Part shown: piece after piece, positions 18,438 through 26,721 of the stretch | Position numbering within the stretch: position 1 is the stretch's first letter | Layout: the number at the start of each line of letters is the position of its first letter | From: CAVSUB01 sp963816725 | GTDB taxonomy: Bacteria; Acidobacteriota; Vicinamibacteria; Vicinamibacterales; 2-12-FULL-66-21 | Assembly (NCBI GenBank): GCA_963816725.1 | Contig: CAWFMC010000018.1 | Coordinates: 1 to 64,000 of the forward strand | Direction: 5' to 3' | Length of the DNA stretch: 64,000 bases | Position numbers and translations under genes: made by a program | The notes under the pieces: model-generated | Told to the model about the DNA's origin: nothing | The model's input: only the letters and a program-made list of their open reading frames with translations | Databases searched by the model: none

Positions 18438-18746
18438 ATGGAGTTCCAGGACAAATCGCTGCACTGCGTAGATTGTGGAACCGAGTTCATCTGGACCGCA
18501 GGTGAACAGCTGTTCTTCGCCGACAAGAATTTCAAGAACGAACCCAAACGGTGCAAGGGCTGCAAGGCCAAACGCGCGGCACGGCCGGCCTCCGGGCCGA
18601 TCGCCCGGGAGCGGGTCGAGACGACCACGAACTGCTCCGCCTGTAACAAGGAAACCACGGTTCCCTTCCGGCCCACGCAGGGCCGTCCGGTTTTCTGCCG
18701 GGAATGCTTTCAGCAGCGTAAGTTCGCCGACGCCGGCGGCGTCTGA
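18438..18746 (+). CDS. Zinc-ribbon protein with two CxxC pairs of zinc fingers
   Basis: Protein of 102 residues. The first zinc ribbon is formed by CVDC (near 10-13) and CKGC (near 39-42) with EFIWTAGEQLFFADKNFKNEP between them, the pattern of the probable zinc-ribbon family often found in environmental bacteria. A second ribbon is CSAC plus CREC at the C-terminus. Such proteins may bind nucleic acid or other proteins; the exact role is unknown. The start at ATG 18438 is preferred over the GTG 9 bp upstream because GAGAGGTGGG lies 4-13 nt before it. It follows rpsU by 106 bp and ends before a strong terminator. Confidence 0.75.
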   Translation: MEFQDKSLHCVDCGTEFIWTAGEQLFFADKNFKNEPKRCKGCKAKRAARPASGPIARERVETTTNCSACNKETTVPFRPTQGRPVFCRECFQQRKFADAGGV

Positions 18747-18776
18747 ACCGCAGTCGGTCTCCCGCTGATCTCGAAA

Positions 18777-18801
18777 GGCCACGCGCCTCGCGTGGCCTTT
18801 T
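18777..18801 (+). terminator. Rho-independent terminator after the zinc-ribbon gene
   Basis: Perfect 9-bp stem GGCCACGCG (18777-18785) / CGCGTGGCC (18789-18797) with a 3-nt CCT loop and a TTTT run at 18798-18801, preceded by AAA. It lies 30 bp after the stop codon and separates the rpsU/zinc-ribbon unit from the efflux genes. Confidence 0.9.
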
Positions 18802-18859
18802 CCTTGCCCTGACGGTCACGCACCCCCGTGCCTCCAGCCGTCGTCTAACTACAGGTTCC

Positions 18860-19978
18860 ATGCTTTCTCATTTCTCTGTGCAGCTGTTTCCGTCGCGCGT
18901 GGTCGCGGTTCTGATGGTTCTGTCGTGTTCGGTCGCTTGCGGTAGAACCGGGCAGCCGGCACCGGCGCCAGAGGCGTCTGGTCCGCCCCCGGCCGGGGTC
19001 GGGATGATCACGCTCGCGCCGAAGGCGGTCGATGACAGCTCGGAGTTCATCGCCACGCTGCGCTCGCTCCGCTCGACTACCGTACAGCCGCAAGGCGAGG
19101 GCATCGTCACCCGCGTGTTCGTCAAGGCGGGCGATCACGTGCGCGCCGGAACGCCGATCGTCCAGATCGACGCCGAACGTCAGCAGGCCGCGGTCCGCAG
19201 CGCCGAGGCGAGCAAGGCCGGGACGGAGGCGGACGTCGAGTACTGGCGCGCGCAGGTGAAGCGGTTCGAATCGCTGCTCGGCGCCGGGGCGATCAGCAAG
19301 CAGGAGTTCGACCAGGCGCAGAACTCGCTGCGCACGGCCGAAGCGCGGCTCGCCGCGCTCGACGCGCAGGTGCGCGAAGGGCGGGTACAGCTGGCCTATT
19401 ACCGCGTCGAAGCGGCGCAGGACGGCGTCGTCGGAGACATCGCCGTCCGTCCCGGTGACCGCGTGACGACCTCGACGATGATCACGACGATCGACGACAA
19501 CTCGGGCATCGAGCTCTACATCCAGGTGCCAATCGACCGCGCCCCGTTGCTGCGCGTTGGATTGCCCGTTCAGCTCCTCGACGACAAGGGTGATGTCGTA
19601 TCGACCAACACGATCACCTTCGTCGCGCCGCGGGTCGACGATGCGACGCAGACGGTGCTGGCGAAGGCGGCGCTCACGGGGCTGCCGCCGGCGGGTCGTC
19701 TCCAGCAGTACGTCCGCTCCCGGATCATCTGGAAGACGGTGCAGGGCCTGACCGTCCCGGTGACGGCGGTCAACAGAATCAGCGGCCAGTACTTCTGCTT
19801 CCTGGCAGAGCCTGGACCGCAAGGCGGGCTCGTGGCCCGACAGAAGCCGGTCCAGGTCGGCGAGGTGATAGGGAACGACTACGTCGTCACCGGCGGCGTC
19901 AAGGCCGGCGATCGCCTGATCGTGTCGGGCATTCAGAAGCTTGGCGACGGCGCACCAGTCCAGGCCCTGGCCCAGTAG
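18860..19978 (+). CDS. RND efflux periplasmic adaptor (membrane fusion protein)
   Basis: Periplasmic adaptor of 372 residues linking an inner-membrane RND pump to an outer-membrane channel. It has a lipoprotein-type signal ending in LSCSVAC (Cys at 23 or 27) and a Pro/Ala linker. Two lipoyl half-motifs (STTVQPQGEGIVTRVFVKAGDHV and QDGVVGDIAVRPGDRV) flank a helical hairpin (about 105-165). A beta-barrel with IQVPIDRAPLLRVGLPVQL and a membrane-proximal domain follow. It ends 6 bp before the pump gene. Confidence 0.9.
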   Translation: MLSHFSVQLFPSRVVAVLMVLSCSVACGRTGQPAPAPEASGPPPAGVGMITLAPKAVDDSSEFIATLRSLRSTTVQPQGEGIVTRVFVKAGDHVRAGTPIVQIDAERQQAAVRSAEASKAGTEADVEYWRAQVKRFESLLGAGAISKQEFDQAQNSLRTAEARLAALDAQVREGRVQLAYYRVEAAQDGVVGDIAVRPGDRVTTSTMITTIDDNSGIELYIQVPIDRAPLLRVGLPVQLLDDKGDVVSTNTITFVAPRVDDATQTVLAKAALTGLPPAGRLQQYVRSRIIWKTVQGLTVPVTAVNRISGQYFCFLAEPGPQGGLVARQKPVQVGEVIGNDYVVTGGVKAGDRLIVSGIQKLGDGAPVQALAQ

Positions 19979-19984
19979 CCGCTC

Positions 19985-22900
19985 ATGTTTGTCGATACCT
20001 TCATCCGCCGCCCGATCCTCGCCTCCGTCTGCTCGCTCGTCATCATTCTGGCCGGGGCTGTCGCGATCCCGAGCATGCCGATCGCGCAGTACCCTGACCT
20101 GGCGCCGCCGCAGGTCAACGTCACCGCTTTCTACAACGGCGCCAACGCGCAGGCCGTCGAATCCGCCGTCACGACGCCCCTCGAACAGGCCTTGAACGGC
20201 GTCGAGGGGATGCTGTATCTCACCTCATCGAGCACCAACTCCGGGGTGTCCCAGATTACGGTGACGTTCGACGTCACGCGCAACTCCGACATTGCCGCCG
20301 TCGACGTCCAGAATCGCGTGTCGCAGACGCTCGGCCGGCTCCCGCCCGAAGTGCGCGCGCTCGGGGTCAACGTCCAGAAGAACTCGACCGGGTTCGTGCT
20401 CGGCGCCGGGGTCTATGCCGAGAACGGGGCCTACGACTCCCTGTTCCTCAGCAACTACATCGACGTCTACGTCAAGGACGCGCTGCAGCGTGTGCCGGGC
20501 GTCGGCCAGGTGCTCCTGTTCGGCGAGCGGCGCTACTCGATGCGCCTGTGGCTGGATCCCAACAAGCTGGCCAACCGCGGGCTCACCGCCCGCGACGTGG
20601 TCACGGCACTCCAGGAGCAGAACGTCCAGGTCGCGGCCGGGAGCGTCGGCGACGCGCCGTCGGTGCCTGGGCAGACCTATCAGATCAGCGTGCGCGCCGA
20701 GGGCCGCCTGATCGATGCCCGCGAGTTCGACGACATCATCCTGAAGTCCGGCGACGCCGGATCACTGGTCCGGCTGAGTGACGTCGGACATGCCGAGCTC
20801 GGCGCCGAGAGCTACTCGTCGCAGCTGCGGTTCCAGGGGATCGACGCGGTCGGCTTCGGTGTCATCCAGTTGCCCAGTGCGAACGCGCTCGACGTGGATC
20901 GGCTGGTGCGGGCGGAGCTCGAGCGGCTGTCGAAAAGCTTCCCGCCCGGCCTCAAGTATCAGGTCGCGTTCAACACGACCCAGGTCGTCGACGAGTCGAT
21001 CAAGGAAGTGCGCAAGACGCTGATCGAAGCGATCGCGCTGGTCGTGCTGGTGATGTTCATCTTCCTGCAAAGCTGGCGCAGCACGCTGATCCCGACGATC
21101 ACCATCCCGGTGTCGCTGGTCGGCGCCTTTGCGTTCGCGAAAGTGATGGGCTTCTCGATCAATACCCTGACGCTCTTCGGCATCATCCTCGCGACCGGCA
21201 TCGTCGTTGACGATGCAATCGTGGTGATCGAGAACATCGAGCGCCATATCCAGGAGGACGGCAAGCCGGCGCGGCAGGCGGCATCGGATGCGATGAGGGA
21301 AGTGTTCGGCGCCGTGATCGCGACCGCGCTGGTGCTGATTGCGGTGTTCGTCCCGGTCGCCTTCTTTCCGGGGACGACCGGCCGCCTGTACTCGCAGTTC
21401 TCGATCACGATCGCCTTCTCGGTCGCGTTGTCGGCGTTCAACGCGCTGACGCTCACGCCCGCGCTGTCCGGCCTGCTGCTCGATCGCGCGGACCACGGCA
21501 AGGGGCTGTTCTTCCGCGGCGTCGAGCGGATCATCAGCGCCGGCACGCAGGCCTACGTCGCGGTGCTCGGACGAGCGATGCGCTGGCGCTGGGCGGTGGT
21601 CCTGGTGTTTATCCTGGCGCTGGGCGCGACGGCGTGGCTATACCGGACCGTGCCGCGCGCCTTCGTGCCGGAGGAAGACGCCGGCTACTTCATCGCCGTC
21701 GTCCAGGCGCCCGCCGGCGCGTCGCTGGACTACACCTCGGCGATCGCCCGCCAGGCGGAGCAGCTGATGCTGAAGGACCCGGACATCGAGGGGGTGTTCT
21801 CCGTCATGGGTTTCAGCTTCAGCGGCGCGGCACCGAACCAGGCGCTGATCTTCTGCAGCTTGAAGCCGTTCGTGGAACGGCGCGGCACCGATCACGAACT
21901 GAAGACGGTGCTCGCGCGATTGGGCGGGCCGCTGTTCGGAATCCCGGGGGCGATTGTGGCGGCGTTCCCGCCGCCGTCCATTCCGGGCCTCGGACAGTTC
22001 GGCGGCTTCGAGTTCCAGGTCCTCGACCAGACGGGCACGGACATCAACGCGCTCTCGGCGGCCACCTTCGCCATGGTCGGCGCGGGCAATGCGTCGCCGC
22101 GGCTGGCCGGGCTGTTCAGCTCGTTTACGACGAACGATCCGCAGATGACCGTGGAGATCGATCGCGAGCGGGCGTTGGCGCTCGGCGTGCCGCTCAGCGA
22201 GATCACCAGCGCGCTCCAGATCTACATCGGCTCGCAGTACGTGAACGACTTCGATTTCAACAACCGGGCGTATCGGGTCTACGTGCAGGCCGATCGCGAG
22301 TTCCGCGCCGCCCCATCGGCGCTGGGCAAGTTGTACGTCCGCAATCGCGAAGGCAAGATGCTGCCGCTCGAGAACGTGGTCCGCACGAAGGAGACCACCG
22401 CGCCGCAGGTCATCAACCACTTCAACCTGTTCCGATCGGCGACCATCAACGGCTCGGCGAAGCCGGGATTCAGCTCGGGCCAGGCGCTCGAGGAGATGGA
22501 GCGCGTCGCACAGCAGACGCTGCCGGCGGGAATGAGCTACGCCTGGTCGGGATTGTCGTTCGAGGAGGCGAAGTCGGGCCAGCAGACGTTCGTCATCTTC
22601 GGACTCGGCCTGCTCCTCGTCTACCTGACGCTCGCGGCGCAGTACGAGAGCCTCGTCCTGCCGTTCATCGTCCTTCTCGGGGTGCCGCTGGCCGTGTTCG
22701 GCGCACTTGCGGCAGTGTCGCTGCGCGGCTACGCCAACGATGTCTACGCCCAGATCGGGCTGCTGGTTCTGGTCGGCCTGGCGGCAAAGAACGCGATCCT
22801 GATCGTCGAGTTCGCGGAGCAGCTGCGAGTACGAGGGGCGGGTATCGTCGAGGCGGCGATCGAGGCCTCGCGGCTCAGGCTGCGACCGATTTTGATGACC

Positions 22901-23113
22901 TCGCTGGCGTTCATCCTCGGCGTCCTCCCGCTCGTCTTCGCGAGCGGCGCCGGACGGGAGGCGCGCAACTCCGTCGGCACGGCGGTCTCGGGCGGGATGC
23001 TGGTGTCGACGTTCCTGAACCTGATCTTCATCCCGGTCCTGTACGTCGTGGTCCAGACCGTGCGCGGCGCCGGCCGGGGGCAGCGGAAGCCCGGAACACC
23101 GGCCGTTCCTTGA
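19985..23113 (+). CDS. RND multidrug efflux pump, HAE1/AcrB family
   Basis: Inner-membrane proton-driven exporter of 1042 residues. The start MFVDTFIRRPILASV and YPDLAPPQVNV are typical of the AcrB type, with twelve transmembrane segments. TM4 carries the proton-relay aspartates in IVVDDAIVVIENIERH, and the conserved lysine region is in GLAAKNAILIVEFAEQ (TM10). The tail after about 1025 is short. No outer-membrane channel gene lies next to it, so it must use one encoded elsewhere. Substrates cannot be predicted. Confidence 0.95.
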   Translation: MFVDTFIRRPILASVCSLVIILAGAVAIPSMPIAQYPDLAPPQVNVTAFYNGANAQAVESAVTTPLEQALNGVEGMLYLTSSSTNSGVSQITVTFDVTRNSDIAAVDVQNRVSQTLGRLPPEVRALGVNVQKNSTGFVLGAGVYAENGAYDSLFLSNYIDVYVKDALQRVPGVGQVLLFGERRYSMRLWLDPNKLANRGLTARDVVTALQEQNVQVAAGSVGDAPSVPGQTYQISVRAEGRLIDAREFDDIILKSGDAGSLVRLSDVGHAELGAESYSSQLRFQGIDAVGFGVIQLPSANALDVDRLVRAELERLSKSFPPGLKYQVAFNTTQVVDESIKEVRKTLIEAIALVVLVMFIFLQSWRSTLIPTITIPVSLVGAFAFAKVMGFSINTLTLFGIILATGIVVDDAIVVIENIERHIQEDGKPARQAASDAMREVFGAVIATALVLIAVFVPVAFFPGTTGRLYSQFSITIAFSVALSAFNALTLTPALSGLLLDRADHGKGLFFRGVERIISAGTQAYVAVLGRAMRWRWAVVLVFILALGATAWLYRTVPRAFVPEEDAGYFIAVVQAPAGASLDYTSAIARQAEQLMLKDPDIEGVFSVMGFSFSGAAPNQALIFCSLKPFVERRGTDHELKTVLARLGGPLFGIPGAIVAAFPPPSIPGLGQFGGFEFQVLDQTGTDINALSAATFAMVGAGNASPRLAGLFSSFTTNDPQMTVEIDRERALALGVPLSEITSALQIYIGSQYVNDFDFNNRAYRVYVQADREFRAAPSALGKLYVRNREGKMLPLENVVRTKETTAPQVINHFNLFRSATINGSAKPGFSSGQALEEMERVAQQTLPAGMSYAWSGLSFEEAKSGQQTFVIFGLGLLLVYLTLAAQYESLVLPFIVLLGVPLAVFGALAAVSLRGYANDVYAQIGLLVLVGLAAKNAILIVEFAEQLRVRGAGIVEAAIEASRLRLRPILMTSLAFILGVLPLVFASGAGREARNSVGTAVSGGMLVSTFLNLIFIPVLYVVVQTVRGAGRGQRKPGTPAVP

Positions 23114-23136
23114 CACTGTTCGAAAGCCCGTAGTAC
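23110..23136 (+). promoter_or_regulatory. Promoter-like sequence upstream of the STAS gene
   Basis: A perfect TTGACA at 23110-23115 overlaps the stop codon of the pump gene; TAGTAC at 23131-23136 follows after 15 bp. The spacing is short for sigma-70. A run of six T at 23148-23153 follows a weak CCCG/CGGG stem and may end the efflux transcript instead. The remaining spacer to 23306 shows no gene. Confidence 0.3.
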
Positions 23137-23306
23137 GCTGCCGGGTCTTTTTTGTCAGACTTACGCGACAGGACCGAGCGCGCTCCAATCCGGCGCACGG
23201 CTGGACCGCGTCGCTGGTTGCCCGTCCGGAACGGCGCGTCACGGTTTGCCGACGGCGCCGTTTGCGGACCTCGGTTGTCGGTTTCGAGTTGCTGGAGGAG
23301 AGCGCG

Positions 23307-23648
23307 ATGCAGATCGAGGAACGAGTCGTCGAAGGTGTGACGATTCTGGATCTCAAGGGAAAAATGACCCTCGGCGAGGGCGACGAGCTCCTCAAGGACA
23401 AGATCAACTCCCTCATCCAGCAGGACAAGAAGAAGCTGCTGTTGAACCTGGAAGCCGTTCCGTACATCGACAGCGCCGGGCTCGGTGAGATCGTCCGGAC
23501 CTACACCACGGTGAGTCGTCAGGGCGGCAAGCTCAAGCTGCTGAACCTCACCAAACGCATCCAGGATCTGCTGGCGATCACCAAGCTCCTGACCGTCTTC
23601 GAGACCTACGAGAACGAAGGGGACGCGATCAAGAGCTTCAGCGGTTAG
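23307..23648 (+). CDS. STAS-domain anti-sigma factor antagonist
   Basis: Protein of 113 residues made of one STAS domain (SpoIIAA-like). It shows VTILDLKGKMTLGEGDELL, LLNLEAVPYIDSAGLGEIV with the conserved phosphorylatable serine in DSAG, and the later GGKLKLLNLTKRIQDLL. Such proteins bind anti-sigma kinases or act as switch modules. The start at ATG 23307 follows GGAGGAG 6 nt upstream; an upstream in-frame extension to 23262 lacks similarity. It opens the glycan-type gene cluster, but no cognate kinase is adjacent. Confidence 0.88.
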   Translation: MQIEERVVEGVTILDLKGKMTLGEGDELLKDKINSLIQQDKKKLLLNLEAVPYIDSAGLGEIVRTYTTVSRQGGKLKLLNLTKRIQDLLAITKLLTVFETYENEGDAIKSFSG

Positions 23649-23669
23649 GCGCTACCCGCCGCGCTGAGG

Positions 23670-24620
23670 ATGGCGCGAGACACCATCTCCGACCGCATCA
23701 CACCCCTCGCCTCGGCGCCGGCCGCACCCCGGCCGGTGGCGTTGAGCCTGCTGGCGTCGCTCCGCCCGGCACAGTGGACGAAGAATCTCATCATCTTCGG
23801 TGCCCTGGGGCTGGGCCAGCGCCTGCTCGATCCGCGCTCGCTCCTCCAGGCGACCGCCGCGTTCGCGATTTTCTGCGTGCTGTCGGGCGTCGTCTACCTG
23901 ATCAACGACATCGCCGATCGGGAGGCTGACCGCGGACATCCGGTGAAGATGCACCGCCCGATCGCCTCCGGCGCCTTGCCGGTCAGGGTGGCGCTGGGCG
24001 CCGCGGTGGTGCTCGGAACCGTGTCGCTCGCTGCGGCCTTCCTGTTGCGTCCGCAGTTCGGTTTCGTGGCTGCGGCGTATCTCGGGCTGCTGGCGCTGTA
24101 CTCCGGACCGCTGAAGCACATCGTGATCATCGACGTGCTGACGATCGCGGTCGGGTTCGTGCTGCGCGCCGCGGCGGGGGCAATCGTGATCGACGTGCCG
24201 ATCAGCCATTGGCTGTACGTGCTGACGATCCTGCTGGCGCTGTTCCTGGCGTTGAGCAAGCGGCGCCACGAGCTGGTGCTGCTCGCCGATCGGGCGACCG
24301 GCCACCGGAAGATCCTGGAAGAGTACAGCCCGTACCTGCTCGACCAGATGATCTCGGTAGTCACCGCATCCACCCTCCTGGCCTACGCGTTCTACACGGT
24401 GAGCCCGGAGACCGTCGCGAAGTTCGGAACGGACCGGCTGGGGCTGACGTTGCCCTTCCCGCTCTATGGGATCTTCCGCTACCTTTATCTCGTGCACCAG
24501 AAGGAGGGCGGCGGCAGTCCGGCGGAAATGCTGCTGACCGACCGACCGCTGCTGGTGTGCGTGGCCCTGTGGGCCGTGACGGTGGCGCTGATCATCTACG
24601 GCCCGGCAGTGCTGGGCTGA
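23670..24620 (+). CDS. UbiA-family prenyltransferase, decaprenyl-phosphate phosphoribosyltransferase-like
   Basis: Polytopic membrane enzyme of 316 residues with about eight helices. The signature NDIADREADRGHPVKMHRP (near 88-106) matches the metal/diphosphate motif of 5-phosphoribosyl-1-diphosphate:decaprenyl-phosphate transferases (DPPR synthases) rather than quinone UbiA. SLRPAQWTKNLIIF near the start also fits. The product would be a polyprenyl-phosphoribose lipid for arabinose or ribose donor synthesis. No DprE-like epimerase genes are seen nearby. It lies 21 bp after the STAS gene. Confidence 0.8.
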   Translation: MARDTISDRITPLASAPAAPRPVALSLLASLRPAQWTKNLIIFGALGLGQRLLDPRSLLQATAAFAIFCVLSGVVYLINDIADREADRGHPVKMHRPIASGALPVRVALGAAVVLGTVSLAAAFLLRPQFGFVAAAYLGLLALYSGPLKHIVIIDVLTIAVGFVLRAAAGAIVIDVPISHWLYVLTILLALFLALSKRRHELVLLADRATGHRKILEEYSPYLLDQMISVVTASTLLAYAFYTVSPETVAKFGTDRLGLTLPFPLYGIFRYLYLVHQKEGGGSPAEMLLTDRPLLVCVALWAVTVALIIYGPAVLG

Positions 24621-24628
24621 AGGACATC

Positions 24629-25906
24629 ATGTCGAAAGCCAAAGTCGCGATCCTTCGTACGTCCCCGGCGACCGTGCTGCGGGACTATCACACGCTGATG
24701 AACCTCGCCGGCTACCAGGACGTGGTCGCCCGCGACGCTGATACAGCGCTCAAGGTCAACATCTCCTGGCACTTCTTCTTTCCGGGGAGCTCCACGACAC
24801 CGTGGCAGCTGGAGGGCGTGATCCGAACGCTCAAACAGGATGGCTACGACCCGTCACTGATCCACGCCTGCCACAACCGCACCGTCGTCATCGACGCGCA
24901 CCTCGGCGAGCGCGAGAACAAGCAGCTGAACGTGGTCGAGGCGCACGGCCTTCGGAACATCCACATCTACGAGACCGAGGAGTGGATCAATATCCGTGAC
25001 GCGGTCGGCGACCTGACGAAAAAGTTCACCTGTCTCAACGAGGTCTACCCGAAAGGGTTCATGATCCCGAAGCGCTTCATCGGGGAGAACATCATCCATC
25101 TCCCGACGGTGAAGACGCACGTGTTCACGACGACCACCGGGGCGATGAAGAACGCCTTCGGCGGGCTGCTCAACGAGCACCGCCACTGGACCCACCCGGT
25201 CATCCACGAGACCCTCGTCGACCTGCTGATGATCCAGAAGAAGATCCATCGCGGCGTGTTCGCGGTGATGGACGGGACCTTCGCGGGCGACGGCCCGGGG
25301 CCGCGCTGCATGACGCCGTTCTCGAAGAACGTGATCCTCGCCAGCGCCGACCAGACCGCAATCGATGCGGTGGCAGCGAAGCTGATGGGCTTCGACCCGA
25401 TGTCGATCAAGTTCATCCGGATGGCCCACGAGATGGGCCTCGGCTGTGGAGACCCGCGCGACATCGAGATCGTCGGCGACACCTCCGCGGCGAACGAGAA
25501 CTGGCACTTCGCCGGGCCGTTCAAGAAGATGACCTTCGCGTCCCGGATGCAGCACAAGATTTACTGGGGCCCGATGAAGAAGCCGATCGAGTGGTCGCTC
25601 AAGACCGTCCTGGCGCCTTGGGCCTACATCGCCAGCGTGGTGTATCACGACAGCTACTGGTACCCGGTGAACGCGAAGCGCGCGATGCAGGAGGTGCTGG
25701 ACGGACCCTGGGGCCGCCTGTTCCGCAACTGGGAGACGATGCGGCCGGATGCCGAGGGCTATGCCGATGTCGGCGGCACGACGGCGCAGATCGAGAAAAC
25801 CGGCGCCAAGGCGCTGCTGCGATCGGTGGGGATTCTGGGGACGTGCGTCAGAGAAGCGCCGGAGTTCGGAGGCCGCAAGCGTCACGCCGACGCCCACAAA
25901 CCGTAA
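24629..25906 (+). CDS. DUF362-domain protein
   Basis: Protein of 425 residues matching the DUF362 family, with VKVNISWH-like ALKVNISWHFFFPG, the block IHLPTVKTHVFTTTTGAMKNAFGG, and VFAVMDGTFAGDGPGPRC with ADQTAIDAVAAKLMGFDP. DUF362 proteins frequently carry a bacterial ferredoxin-like segment; here no CxxCxxC cluster is present. The role is unknown; homologous domains occur next to glycan and cofactor genes. ATG 24629 lies 8 bp after the prenyltransferase stop, next to AAGGA. Confidence 0.75.
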   Translation: MSKAKVAILRTSPATVLRDYHTLMNLAGYQDVVARDADTALKVNISWHFFFPGSSTTPWQLEGVIRTLKQDGYDPSLIHACHNRTVVIDAHLGERENKQLNVVEAHGLRNIHIYETEEWINIRDAVGDLTKKFTCLNEVYPKGFMIPKRFIGENIIHLPTVKTHVFTTTTGAMKNAFGGLLNEHRHWTHPVIHETLVDLLMIQKKIHRGVFAVMDGTFAGDGPGPRCMTPFSKNVILASADQTAIDAVAAKLMGFDPMSIKFIRMAHEMGLGCGDPRDIEIVGDTSAANENWHFAGPFKKMTFASRMQHKIYWGPMKKPIEWSLKTVLAPWAYIASVVYHDSYWYPVNAKRAMQEVLDGPWGRLFRNWETMRPDAEGYADVGGTTAQIEKTGAKALLRSVGILGTCVREAPEFGGRKRHADAHKP

Positions 25907-25920
25907 GGCGAGGTCTCCAC

Positions 25921-26721
25921 ATGTCAGATTTGAACGTCAGAAGCGAATCGGTCGATGTCGAGCAGATCATGAGCCAGATCCGCTCGCGCATCCGCGAGAA
26001 ACGCGGCGTCGACTACACCGAGCAGGAGATTCGCGAGCTGGCCAACGTCAAGCTCGAGAAGTTCCTGGATCCGGGTGGGGTCCGCTCGGATCTCCTGGAA
26101 CAGTACCGCAAGGGGCGCGAGAGCGGCACGACCCTGCGCAATTACGCGTTCGAGGACACCACCCTCTACGAGTCGAACCGCGGCTTCATCGTGTGGCTGC
26201 GCAAGATGCTGCAGCCGATCCTCAAGCTGTTCTTCAACCCCAACCCGCTCATCGACGTGCTGCACAAGCAGTCGAAGATGAACGACTCGTTCCTGCACTC
26301 CGAGGCGCTCTACTACGAGTTGATCCACAACCTGGTGCTCGAGACGACGCGGATGGGGATCGAGGTCAAGAACCTCAAGATGCGGGTCGAGTCGATGTCC
26401 AGCCGGCTCGATTTCGACGAGCGCCGGGCGCGTGCGCTCGAAGGCGTGGTGCAGTATCGGCCGGGCGCCGTGCCGCCGCTTCAGCCGCCGGCTGGCCCGA
26501 ACGCGGCGACCAATGCGCAGGGCCCGGCGACGGAAGCCGAGAGCGCCGAACGGCGGGCACGCCGGCGGCGGCGCCGGGGGCGGCGGCGTCCCGATCAGCG
26601 CGGACCCGAGGGGCAGGCGATGGCGAGCGGGCCGGACGGGCCGGATGATCACGGCGACAGCGGTCCGGCGGAGAGCTTCGAACCAGCCGGACGCGCCGCC
26701 GACGACCCGCACGAATCGTGA
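25921..26721 (+). CDS. Unknown protein with disordered Arg-rich C-terminus
   Basis: Protein of 266 residues not assigned to a family. The N-terminus (about 10-55) is predicted helical, VDVEQIMSQIRSRIREKRG, a motif resembling N-termini of some proteins in bacterial glycan loci. Residues 85-105 (WLRKMLQPILKLFFNP) are amphipathic and could touch a membrane, and 120-170 look coiled-coil (LETTRMGIEVKNLKMRVESM). The tail is low complexity: Pro/Ala-rich, then a cluster with RRRRRRGRRR, then acidic. It sits between the DUF362 gene and the first glycosyltransferase, whose GTG overlaps its stop by 4 bp, so it is probably part of that machinery. Confidence 0.65.
   Translation: MSDLNVRSESVDVEQIMSQIRSRIREKRGVDYTEQEIRELANVKLEKFLDPGGVRSDLLEQYRKGRESGTTLRNYAFEDTTLYESNRGFIVWLRKMLQPILKLFFNPNPLIDVLHKQSKMNDSFLHSEALYYELIHNLVLETTRMGIEVKNLKMRVESMSSRLDFDERRARALEGVVQYRPGAVPPLQPPAGPNAATNAQGPATEAESAERRARRRRRRGRRRPDQRGPEGQAMASGPDGPDDHGDSGPAESFEPAGRAADDPHES

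Noticed and set aside
21638..23467. Minus-strand open frame of 609 codons opposite the RND pump
   Set aside because: Antisense shadow of a well-defined pump gene.
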